Below are positions 46,389 through 55,690 of a stretch of 64,000 bases of DNA, piece after piece. The stretch comes from Dryocosmus kuriphilus (lineage: Eukaryota; Arthropoda; Insecta; Hymenoptera; Cynipidae). Below the pieces are notes generated by a model that was not told the DNA's origin, searched no databases, and was given only the letters and a program-made list of their open reading frames with translations. The position numbers and the translations under genes were made by a program. The first letter of the stretch is position 1. Every line of letters starts with the position of its first letter. Location: the NCBI GenBank assembly GCA_038277395.1, contig CM076193.1, forward strand, positions 150,897,813 to 150,961,812, given 5' to 3'.

Positions 46389-46492
46389 TTAGTCTTTGGC
46401 TCCAGAGATAGCGATACCGAATTCGCGTACAAAACATTTTTCAGTCACCTCTTGTTTAGTTATATAATCAATGTGATTTTTCCTCAAGATAT
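46389..46492 (-). CDS. Candidate last exon of unrecognised gene A
   Basis: On the minus strand an acceptor (pyrimidine tract, then ctgtag) is followed by two bases completing a codon and 33 codons to TAA at 46391-46389. The reading includes EVTEKCFVREFGIAISG. It joins in phase to the candidate exon at 46599-46663 over a 106-bp AT-rich intron (46493-46598) with gtaagc and ctttctgtag borders. Other frames are also open past the stop, so the end is not certain. I do not recognise the protein. Confidence 0.4.
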
Positions 46493-46598
46493 CTACAGAA
46501 AGTAAAAAAAAAAATTAGCGAAATCTTAATAATATAAATAATATAAAATATATAATATAAATATATTTAATATATAAACTTGAATAATGTAAGCTTAC

Positions 46599-46663
46599 CA
46601 AACATGCACTTAAACATTTGTGTCTCGTTGAATAAATTTTTTTCTTCGCTCTTTTTGCTTTTC
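46599..46663 (-). CDS. Candidate penultimate exon of unrecognised gene A
   Basis: A 65-base minus-strand exon lies between ttcacagcatctag and the donor gtaagc. Only one frame is open through it; it is lysine-rich and then reads LFNETQMFKCMF. The exit phase (one base) matches the next exon exactly. Upstream on this strand, two inverted repeat B copies (46.7-49.4 kb) separate it from exons 1-3. Its link to those exons is inferred from strand and order only. Confidence 0.4.
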
Positions 46664-46699
46664 CTAGATGCTGTGAATTGCATTACCAGCGATTTGTTG

Positions 46700-47565
46700 A
46701 AAATTTTAACATTCTCATCAGAGAAGGTATTAGATTTATGTAAAATTTGACTTTCGCGGATTTCATGAAATCTCCACGTTTTGAGACCCCCTGAGTCAGA
46801 AAAAAAACGGGTTTTACGACGGTGTCTGTCTGTCTGTTGTCGTCGTCGTTGTCGTTGTCGTCGTCGTCGTCGTCTGTGGTCGCGACAACTTTCGAAGGAC
46901 TACTCGGATTGGATTGCGCTTTGGAACACTTCTGTAAGGGGTAAAAAGAAAGGACGAGTTCGTTAACCTGCGGTTTTTGACCAACAGTTATGGTTTTATC
47001 CATCAAAAACGGTTTTCACAAAATCAAAAAATCCATTTTCCGGCTAAACTGTGAGAGATACAAAAAAAATGTAAGAAAGTAAAATTGTTCATCTCAAAAA
47101 AATCTACAAATTTTATCTTAACCGTTTTTTTGATAAAATGAACGGTTTTTGTTTTAATCAAGAAAACGCTATTAAAATTAAAAAAACTCTGGTTTCCCGC
47201 CAAAATATTCAAGATACAAAAAAAAGGTAAAGAACAAAGTTGTTCAATTCAAAGATATCTACAAATTTTGTTTTAACCATTTTTTGATAAAATGCACGGT
47301 TTTGGTTTTAATCGATAAAACTTTATTAAAAATCAAAAATTTCAAATTTCCCGCCAAACTATGCAAGACACGGAAAAATCATAATAAACAAAGTTATTCA
47401 ACTCAAAAAGATCTACAAATGTACTCTCTATCATTTTTTTGAGCAGACGCGTAGTTTTTGAGTTATTCGTGAAATATGTTATGAAATATAAAGAAAACCA
47501 CGTTTCAGCAAAACTATGTAAGATGAGAAAATATTAACAAGCAGAATTGTTCACCTTGTTTGTCT
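46700..47565 (-). repeat. Repeat B, copy 4 (inverted, truncated)
   Basis: It begins with acattctcatcagagaaggt and has the gtctgtctgtctgttgtcgt microsatellite (46826-46875) and the tandem units. It stops near 47565 (tgttcaccttg) before the GC-rich head. It lies in the putative long intron of gene A. Confidence 0.75.
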
Positions 47566-47684
47566 TCCAATTTAGAATTGTAAAAAAATGATCTATGTCT
47601 CCAAATTTCTCAATTTTATCGTTCAGTCAAAGTTATAGGTGTTTTGAAATTGTGGGTGCTTTTAAATTTGAATTTTTACATTCT
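47565..47684. other. Short spacer between repeat B copies
   Basis: About 120 bases of unassigned sequence. Nothing recognised. Confidence 0.4.
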
Positions 47685-49403
47685 CATCTCAATGAGAAGG
47701 TATTAGTTTTATGTGAAAACTGACTGTCGCGGATTTCATGAAATCTCGACGTTTCATGACCCCCTGAATCCGAAAAAAAAGGTTTTACGTTGGTGTCTGT
47801 CTGTCTTTGTTGTTGTCGTCGTTGTCGTTGTCGTCGTTGTCGTTGTTGTCGTCGTAGTCTGTGGACACGATAACTTTCGAAGGACTAATCGGATTGGATT
47901 GCGCTTTGGCACACTTCTTTAAAGTGTAAAAAGTAAGGACGAGTTCATTAACCAGCCACTTTTGACCAACGGTTATGGTTTTATCCATCAAAAACGGTTT
48001 TCACAAAATCAAAAATCCGTTTTTCGGTTAAATTATAGGAGATACACAAAATATGTATATAACTAAAATTGGTCATCTCAAGAAAATCTACAAATTTTGT
48101 CTTAACAGTTTTTTGATAAAATGGACGGTTTTTGTTTTAATCGAGAAAACGTTATTAAAAATAAAAAACTGTGGTTTCCCGCCAAAATATTCAAGATAGG
48201 AAAAAAATAGTAATTACCAAAGTTGTTCACCTTTGAAAGATCTACAAATTTTGTTTTAACCATTTTTTGATCAAATGTACCGTTTTGGTTTTAATCCATA
48301 AAAATGGTCTTATCCATCAAAAACGGTTTACACAAAATCGAAAAAATCCATTTTTGGGCTCAAATATGCAAGATACGCAAAATATGTATATAAATAAAAT
48401 TATTTACCTTAAAAAAATCTACAAATTTTGTCTTAACCGTTTTTTGATAAAGTGCACGGTTTTTCTTTTAATCGAAGAAATGTTATTAAACATAAGAAAC
48501 TGTGGTTTCCCGCCAAAATATTCAAGATACGAAAAAAATGATAATAAACAAAATTGTTCAGTTCAAGAGGATCTATAAAATTTGATTTAACTATTTTTTG
48601 ATAAAATACACCGTTTTGGTTTTAATCGAAAAAACGCTATAAAATCAAGAATTCAAATTTCCCGCCAAAATATGCAAGATGCAAAGGAAATGATAATGAA
48701 CAAAGTTGTTCAGCTCAAAAAGATCTACAAAATTGCCATCTATAATTTTTTGTAAGGACACATAGTTTTTGAGTTATTCGAGAAATATGTTACTAAATAT
48801 AAAAATATCCACTTTTCAGCAAAAATATGCAAGATATGAGAAAATATGAAGAAGCAGAATTGTTCACATTGGAAAAAGCTACAAATTTCATTTATAAGAC
48901 TCATCGCTTTACTTTTATAAATCAAAAACCTGCATTGTAAAAATTCGAAAAGTCACAAAAAAATTTACTAATCTACAATGGATTTAAAAACAAATTAATT
49001 GTCGAGCGCGAAGCGCGAGTGTCGTTATAAGAATGTATTTTAACAATCGAAATCCTGCATTGTGAAAATTTGGAAGATCCCAAAAAAAACTTCACCATTC
49101 TACAATGGAAAAAAAATTAGGTGTCGAGCGCGAAGCGCGAGTGTCATGATGAGAATGTATTCCTTAAGGTCGATAGAGCCTTAAGTAAAAAAATTTCTTT
49201 TGTAATTTTTAATAAAATTTAAATTTAATAATTTCATTAGAAAAATGTAGGTGGTTTGAAAGATTAAAATAAAAATTACTAAATTACACTGATCAATGGT
49301 TTGATCTTTGATTTAAAGGTTAATAACCTATCGAGCGCGAAGCGCGAGTGCCGTAAGACGTGCGCCACAGACGCGCTCATACTTCGCGCGAAGCGCAGAT
49401 TTT
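47685..49403 (-). repeat. Repeat B, copy 5 (inverted, expanded)
   Basis: It begins acattctcatctcaatgaga, with a long GTT/GTC microsatellite (47808-47858), and contains more internal tandem units than the other copies: a second tccatcaaaaacggttt start at 48313 suggests an internal duplication. The GC-rich palindromic words lie at about 48998, 49122, 49331 and 49380. The head ends tctgcg against an A-run at about 49403, directly after the last bases of gene A exon 3. Confidence 0.75.
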
Positions 49404-49404
49404 T

Positions 49405-49472
49405 TTTAAAATGTTGGACGAACTTCTTCTAATATTGAGTTCTCTATCGAAGTAAAACGGCAAAGAAGCTTC
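49405..49472 (-). CDS. Candidate exon 3 of gene A, cut by repeat B
   Basis: After tttatttcatttag the minus-strand frame reads EASLPFYFDRELNIRRSS and runs without stop into the head of repeat B. A 75-bp intron (49473-49547, borders gtgagt and catttag) separates it from exon 2. The frame continues from the last part of exon 2. No good donor is visible before the repeat, so its natural 3' end is unknown and probably lost to the insertion. Confidence 0.42.
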
Positions 49473-49547
49473 CTAAATGAAATAAACGAAAATTAATATT
49501 TTTAAGTGAATTTTAGACAGTATCCAAGAATTAATAAACTTACTCAC

Positions 49548-49734
49548 GAAATCGTCCTTAAATTCTTGATCCAAAAGCTTGCCTAATGCCATTTAATATG
49601 ACGTCTTCTTGTTCAAATCGTGAATCATTTTCTTCAATCTGAACGTCTTCTTCAAAGTGAAGCTCTTGCTCTATTTGCCTGTCTACTAGAGTTCACATCG
49701 ATATCATTCAGAGGCATAATGTCTTCACTATAAT
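49548..49734 (-). CDS. Candidate exon 2 of gene A, with two frame changes
   Basis: The acceptor aataattttag and the donor gtgagtaag bound 187 bases. In phase with exon 1 the frame gives DYSEDIMPLNDIDVNSS and then meets a stop. A +1 frame continues as an acidic stretch (HFEEDVQIEENDSRFEQED), and a second +1 shift leads to LGKLLDQEFKDDF up to the donor, in phase with exon 3. Either two small indels have disabled the gene, or an internal acceptor (gtgaactctag) is used, which would join exon 1 to the second frame in phase. It resembles no protein I know. Confidence 0.42.
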
Positions 49735-50645
49735 CTAAAATTATTAAATTATTCAAATTAATAATTATATAAATCTGTTTTAAAAGGACCCGCACACTAT
49801 CCACTAATATTTTTATAACTATTTTATATTATTAAAAGTGTGGTAGTGATACCCGATATGAAATTTTGCATTAACAAGTTTTGAAAATTTTTAATCGCTT
49901 TTTATACTTCTTTTTAAAATCGTTTTACATAAATAAAAAAGAAGTTTAGTTCTTTCAAAGGATGATCGAATCTGCAACATAACCTCAAATAAAATAAAAA
50001 TCCAATGTTTTCAGACTTAGAAGGCACTCCAAAAGCATCAAATTTATAGAATCTAAAAATTCGGTGCACAATAATACATACATTTATTATTAAATACGCG
50101 ATTTATTGAAATTATATCGAACAGAAAAATTAAAAGTAAAAAAAAAAAATAATTTACCATATCTATATAAGCGGAAGTAAATCTTGACGACGCGTCCTAC
50201 GATGAATAGTAAATAATAACAGTGAAAAATATTGAATGATAAGGAATTCAAAATTTTGTATATTATCGTTGCTTTATGGTATATTAAAAAATATTCGACA
50301 AAAAATTAATTCGAATTTTATTCAAGAGTTAATTCATACTCCTATATGAGTGCACTAAAAGTAAAAATTGTCAACTTAAAAGTTGACTATATCAATCAGC
50401 TTAACTACATATATGTCAGTTACGACTTATTGTTTTTAAAGTTGTAGGTTTTTATTATTTAAAGTTACAGTTTTATGTCTAAACAACACTCTGCTTATCC
50501 TAACCTCAAAGCTTGTTATCGAAGCACAATGTGGTGTATTAAGAATGATACAAACTCTGATGAGGGCTATAATATTATTTAGCAAGCATAAAAGTACTAA
50601 TTTTACGTTGTTTAATTAATTCAGTTTGTAAACATCATTACTTAC
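49735..50645 (-). other. Putative intron 1 of gene A
   Basis: AT-rich stretch of 911 bp between the donor gtaagt (50645-50640) and the acceptor at 49735. No repeat family of this window is recognised in it. Confidence 0.35.
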
Positions 50646-50782
50646 CTGATGAAAATCCCAACAAGTCATTCGCTGAACACGAAGTAAGTTCATGAAGGGT
50701 TTTCTGTCTCGTCCTGTATTTTTTACTTCTATTGCAATCAAGTTTTCTTTTTCCATCCATTTTTTGTAACTTAATTGTTCCA
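50646..50782 (-). CDS. Candidate first coding exon of gene A
   Basis: The acceptor aagttttcag is followed by 22 bases and then an ATG (50760-50758). A basic N-terminal stretch (MDGKRKLDCNRSKKYRTRQ) leads to ELTSCSANDLLGFSS. The exon ends at a strong donor, cag|gtaagt, with one base over, which fits exon 2. A second frame is also open through this exon, so the frame choice rests on phase agreement with exon 2. The basic start followed by an acidic part would suit a small nuclear or regulatory protein; that is only a guess. Confidence 0.45.
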
Positions 50783-51010
50783 CTGAAAACTTAAAGTAGA
50801 AAAAAACTTTTATCTGCGCGAAGGGTCAAGTTACTGCAAGTGACGTTGACATTTTATTATTATACCTTCTGAAGTAAGGAGACTATCACTGTTCACTCAT
50901 CATCATCTTCGACCTAATTGAAATCGAATTCTAACGACCAACTTCATTTCGTACTTACAGCTGTCTAGTTTTACCTGTCAAGGGCTTTGCAAGGTCCCCG
51001 CGAGAAAAAA
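50783..51010 (-). other. Possible 5' untranslated exon and intron of gene A
   Basis: On the minus strand gacagct|gtaagt (donor at 50958) gives a strong splice site. It would pair with the acceptor at 50783, defining an intron of 176 bp. The stretch 50960-51010 would be non-coding leader. No core promoter is clear. Confidence 0.3.
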
Positions 51011-51232
51011 AATTACATTCTGAAATTTGGTTTACTTCCACATTTTTATAAATAAAGAGCCTATCGCATTTTATTTCAAATATAAAGAGCTTATTTGTCA
51101 GTATAATGAAAATATTAAGCAAGTACTACACGACAATAACCTATCGAGGGCCAGTCGATGGGAAAATGAACCCTTAATTTCCTTTCGATACCTGGAATAA
51201 AATAAAAGAAGAATAATTAATAATTGAAAATT
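51011..51232. other. Spacer before the Penelope-like element
   Basis: AT-rich with a near-repeat of aaataaagagc (51049 and 51080). No gene. Confidence 0.4.
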
Positions 51233-51290
51233 TAATTTGGTTAATAAACAAAAGCGATGTTGTGGTGACTACTTCTGACCATTTTTATTA

Positions 51291-51342
51291 AAGTAATTAT
51301 GCGACGTTTCGAAGTCCAAAATGACTTCCTCATCAGGCTAAC
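51291..51342 (-). ncRNA. Hammerhead ribozyme motif in the left terminal repeat
   Basis: On the minus strand the order is gttagc, ctgatga (51336-51330), stem II gaagtc/gacttc around a small loop, gaaac (51310-51306), then gtc and gcataattac. CUGAUGA and GAAA are the invariant core. The first and last parts can pair as stem I (gttagc with gc-a-taa). The tiny acgt stem III suits the minimal type-I ribozymes reported in Penelope-like elements, which are thought to act as dimers. All core bases are intact in this copy. Confidence 0.8.
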
Positions 51343-51499
51343 AAAATCATTGATTTAACATCTTTTCATGCTTTCCTAATTGGTGTGATAATACATAAAT
51401 TTTGGCAATGCAAACATTTCTTGATTGGTTTCTGAAAATTGTTTATTTTATTTTGTCATGAATAAAGCTATTAAAATTAATTGTGTTCAAAATGATCTA

Positions 51500-52582
51500 C
51501 ACAAAACGAACAAAAAATTTTTTAGATTGTAAACCTCCTATGTCACAAGAGGTTATTATCACACACAATGTTACGTTAGACAGAATTAATTTATTTAGAT
51601 CTAAAAAACTGCGATGCTCTGGTAACAAATTCAAAATTTTTGGTTAAAATCTTAAAGACTTGAACTTTTTTAGTAAAAACATCAAAGACAGGATAACCTC
51701 ACAAATAGTTAACTTTGAAAGACGTTTACTAAATTCTCAAATCAGCGATATTAATGTTCATCTGGAGTTTTTGAAAAACCAAGTTAATAACATTGTAATT
51801 TCCTTGAGAAATAAATTACCGTCTGAAAATTACAAAGATTTTACTGAACGTATTACAACTTAAATTTCAATAACAAAAATGTAAAATTAGAAAGAAAACT
51901 AAATAATTTGATAAAAAATAAAAAACAATCTTCTGATTTTATCATCAATAAACACAAATTAGATAAACAAAAATTTGATAAAGATCCTTGGATTATTAAC
52001 CTAAGTGAAACACAGATTCCAGATGACATTAACGATATTTTGAGGCTAGGGAGCAATTTTAGTACACAACATATAAGCAACAGAAGAAATATAGTTTTTG
52101 ATGTTTTAAAGGATGTGGAATCAAATATGGGCTTAATTGAAGGGAAAGAAGATCGAGATTTATTAAGACACAGGATTATTAATTCATCAAAAAACTTTAT
52201 TAAGAATACACATATTTCGGAATTTGAAAGAGATTTAGCAAAGTCTATAAATAAAACAAAACTCTTTTTAAAGGATAACAAACAATTATTTGTCACAAAA
52301 GCCGATAAAGGCAACATTACTGTAATTTTGAATAAAAAAACTTATAACGAAAAAATGTTAAACATGTTAAGAGATGATTCTACTTATGAAAAAATCAATT
52401 ACAATGTAATTAAATAATTAAAAAATAAAACTTTCAAATTACTAGATTCCTGGAGAGCAAAAGGTTATTTAGGTGAAGATGTTTCATTAAAAGACATTTC
52501 AGTATAATAACACAAATATTGCCAGAATTTATGGCCTTCCGAAGATCCACAAAATTGATTATCCTCTACGACCAGTTGTCTC
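51500..52582 (+). pseudogene. Penelope-like polyprotein, N-terminal part (broken)
   Basis: Frames at about 51585-51863 and 51908-52417 encode lysine- and asparagine-rich, mostly helical sequence with the conserved FVTKADKGNITVILNK block near 52290-52340, typical of the region before the reverse transcriptase. A stop within the frame (about 51646), a shift near 51865, a TAA at 52415 and a shift near 52505 break it. In the last stretch the signature IARIYGLPKIHK and PLRPVVS (RT motifs 1-2) are readable in the frame of the next feature. Confidence 0.85.
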
Positions 52583-52583
52583 T

Positions 52584-53891
52584 TTGATCAATTCTCCAAC
52601 TTTTATTGTGGCAAACATTTTTAGTAACATTTTAAAAAAATCTTTACCCATTCCAAACACACAAATAAAAAATGCATACAATTTTAAAGAAATCATAATC
52701 AAAAGAACAATTCCGTCAGATCACATCATGATTTCACTAGATGTCACTTCTCTTTTCACGAATGTTCCACTTGATTTAGTTATAAAGAGTATAAATAATA
52801 GGTGGAATCATATTAAAAAATGCACAAAATTAACTCAAAATGAATTTGAAAAAGGAATAACATTTTTAATACAAGAAACGTATTTTCAGTTTAATAAAGA
52901 AACTTACAAACAAATTTATGGAACACCTGTGGGATCTCCTGTTTCTCCTATGTTAGCCGATATCGTAATGCAAGACTTGGAAGATAATATTTTTAAAAAA
53001 CTAAATTTTAAAATTCATACTTATTTTCGTGACGTAGATGACACCCTTTTAATAATACCGAAAACTAAATTAGATCATGTTTTAGCAATGTTTAATTCTT
53101 ATCATCAAAAAATTAATTTTACTTATGAAATTGAAATAAATAATTCCATTTCCTTTCTTAATGTTGAAGTCATAAGGAATTCTGAAAATAGAATGATTAC
53201 TAATTGGTTTAAAAAAGAAAATTTCTCCGGCAGATATATCAATTTTCTTTCAAATCATACAATACAACAAAAAAGATCCATAATACTAAATTTAGTTAAC
53301 ACAGCTCTATCTTTGTCACATCCTTCTTTTCATAATGATAATCTTGAATTTATTAAAGAAACACTTTTACTCAATAGTTTTCCAGAACAATTTATAACTA
53401 ATAATATACAAAAAGGCTTTAACTTTTATGAATCGAATACTCAGATCAATAACAATACAATAACCATTTATCAAGAATTTAAAAATATTATTTCAATCCC
53501 ATATATTGAAAATTGGTCTCACTCTATCAAAAGAATTTTAGCTGATTTTAACATTAAATCTTTGTTCAGAAGTGGGCCAAAACTAAATACAATGATTCAA
53601 TTAGGTAAAGATCCGTTAGAGAAATTACAAATTTCAAATGTAGTTTACAAAATCAATTGTAAAAATTGTAGCAAATGTTACATAGGTCAAACAGGAAGAT
53701 TGTTAGAAATAAGAAAGAATGAACACTACACTAATGTTAATTTACAAACTAAATATCATAATGTGATCACGAAACATAGACTTCAGTTAAAATATGAATT
53801 TGATTGGGAAAATATAATAACTTTACATAAAGAAGAAAATAAGTTTAAAAGATTAGTAGCTGAGATGTTTTTTATTAAAAAAGAATTTTAA
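52584..53891 (+). CDS. Penelope-like reverse transcriptase with GIY-YIG endonuclease (C-terminal 435 residues)
   Basis: The longest open frame in the window. RT motifs in order: SLDVTSLFTNVP with the first catalytic Asp (residues ~52-63), TPVGSPVSPMLAD (~114-126), and FRDVDDTLLI (~148-157). In the last, the two catalytic Asp remain but the usual Tyr before Val is Asp. At ~356-392 a GIY-YIG nuclease follows: VVYKINC, a CKNCSKC linker, YIGQTGRLLEIR and EH. The end has AEMFFIKK as in relatives. RT would copy the element's RNA; the nuclease would nick the target. The frame is open from 52563, with motifs 1-2 just upstream across a frameshift, so the first Met is not the natural start. The element is disabled but fairly young. 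Confidence 0.92.
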   Translation: MINSPTFIVANIFSNILKKSLPIPNTQIKNAYNFKEIIIKRTIPSDHIMISLDVTSLFTNVPLDLVIKSINNRWNHIKKCTKLTQNEFEKGITFLIQETYFQFNKETYKQIYGTPVGSPVSPMLADIVMQDLEDNIFKKLNFKIHTYFRDVDDTLLIIPKTKLDHVLAMFNSYHQKINFTYEIEINNSISFLNVEVIRNSENRMITNWFKKENFSGRYINFLSNHTIQQKRSIILNLVNTALSLSHPSFHNDNLEFIKETLLLNSFPEQFITNNIQKGFNFYESNTQINNNTITIYQEFKNIISIPYIENWSHSIKRILADFNIKSLFRSGPKLNTMIQLGKDPLEKLQISNVVYKINCKNCSKCYIGQTGRLLEIRKNEHYTNVNLQTKYHNVITKHRLQLKYEFDWENIITLHKEENKFKRLVAEMFFIKKEF

Positions 53892-54503
53892 AATACTATT
53901 AATGTTATCACAGATTTAAATTATTACAGTTCAATATACAATGTAATTTTGGACTCTTTTGTTTAATTATTGTTCAGTTAGTTTCCACATCTTTTATAAT
54001 ATAAAAAAGTTTTCTAAATTTAATACAACAACAATTTATGTACAACAATTTAATACCATCAATACCATCATATCACTAATTACGTTACTGAGATACTCAA
54101 CCATGTAAAATTCTAACATTTTTTGGGTTCCATAAGTTGTTCACAAAATGGAGCAGAATTAATTTTCTGCTCCATTCATAATTGTTTTTGTCTTATGTCA
54201 CAATAACTTAATTTCAAAAAAACCAAAATGTTTAAAAGTTTAATCATTAACTTCTATTCTTATTATATATCATAATTCACTCCTTGAACAACAAACATGT
54301 AAGTAATTAACAATAAACTCCTTTCTAACCTCTCTTTCAATAACACGTTGTCGAATTTAACACAATTAATTTTAATAGCTTTATTCATGACAAAATAAAA
54401 TAAACAATTTTCAGAAACCAATCATGAAATGTTTGAATTGCCAAAATTTATGTATTATCACACCAATTAGGAAAGCATGAAAAGATGTTAAATCAATGAT
54501 TTT

Positions 54504-54560
54504 GTTAGCCTGATGATGAGGAGGTCATTTTGGACTTCGAAACGCCGCATAATTACTTTA
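54504..54560 (+). ncRNA. Hammerhead ribozyme motif in the right terminal repeat (damaged)
   Basis: This is the inverted partner of 51291-51342, now on the plus strand: gttagc, ctgatga with an extra tga, stem II with one change, gaaac, then gcc instead of gtc. The extra core bases and the change at the cleavage triplet should abolish cleavage. Confidence 0.7.
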
Positions 54561-54616
54561 ATAAAAATGGTCAGAAGTAATCACCACAACATCCCTTTTA
54601 TTTATTAACCAAATTG

Positions 54617-55690
54617 GATTCTCTGACGAAGAAAACACCAACATCATCATATACTCAAAATTTAATTTCTTTTTTCAAAAATGTTTTCAAATGATTTATT
54701 TTGTATTTTTATTTATATATATCTATATATATTTTCTAATTTTTAAGTTAATATATGCTAGAGTTTTTGAACTGTTTTCTATAAATCTTATTTCTGTACT
54801 TCAAGTTGGTTTTTTTATTTTTGTATATTGGGCATTTTTTTAAAACCTTTTTTGCAACATAATTTGGAAAGGATATACATACATACCTTTCATCGAATCA
54901 TTTTCATCCATAAGTGATAGACCTAGGTTTTACTTTTACTTTTTATATGTTATAATTATTATAATTGATTGGAAAAAAAATTCTAAATTGAGAAATTAAA
55001 GAGATTCCTTCGGTCATACGTTAAAAATCAGTTTATTCGTATATAGATATCAAAATTAAACCCACGTATTGACACAGTTTTGGGGCCTTTTTATCAAAGT
55101 ACAAAATAAATTAAGGTCATATTGGATATGTAAAAAAAAAAACGTGGATTAAGATAAGATAAAAATATCCCCTATAATAATTACAAACATACAGTGAGAG
55201 AGAAAATTTAAGTTAAAACAAAAATTTTTAATTTGTTACCTGAGCATCGTCGTTTTTTAGATCTAAATAAATTAATTCTGTCTAACGTAACATTGTGTGT
55301 GATAATAACCTCTTGTGACATAGGAGGTTTACAATCTAAAAAATTTTTTGTTCGTTTTGTGTAGATCATTTTGATGAATTTACAAAAAACAATACGAACA
55401 TGAGTGGTATTAGATAACGACGGACATTTGAAAAACGGTGCCGAAGCGTCACACTATGGAAGATTTGGAAAAAATTTTGGACAAAAATAAATATCTATTG
55501 ACCGGCAAAAGATACCGACATGAATCCAACGTCATTTTATAGCTTATGTAATGTAGAATAGAGGAAAACTATACCGGTTATTATAATTTGTGCCTTTGAC
55601 CTTGAAAACTAGGGTCAAAGTTGGACTTTTGTGAAAAAATTTTAAACCTTCCACATTTTCTCCCTCAAGCTGATAGTAATTTAATATTTT
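54617..55690. other. Spacer with inverted fragment of the Penelope-like element
   Basis: From 55245 to 55385 this is the reverse complement of 51480-51615 (gatctaaataaattaattct, aacctcttgtgacataggag). It is thus a second, truncated copy of the 5' coding start facing the element. The remaining AT-rich sequence shows no gene. An open frame at 55544-55735 overlaps the satellite edge and is not supported. Confidence 0.6.

Larger units (their letters stand above)
51233..54616 (+). mobile_element. Penelope-like retroelement with inverted terminal repeats
   Basis: Inverted repeats of about 260 bp at 51233-51493 and 54350-54616 (aatttggttaataaa outward, gacaaaataaaataaacaat inward) flank a single broken open frame with reverse transcriptase and GIY-YIG endonuclease. 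Penelope-like elements typically have such combined coding regions, terminal repeats that may be inverted, and hammerhead ribozymes in those repeats; all are seen here. A further inverted piece of its 5' region lies at 55245-55385. Confidence 0.9.

Noticed and set aside
46781..46966. Arginine-rich frame (and poly-valine frame at 47713)
   Set aside because: They are translations of the GTC/GTT microsatellite in repeat B.
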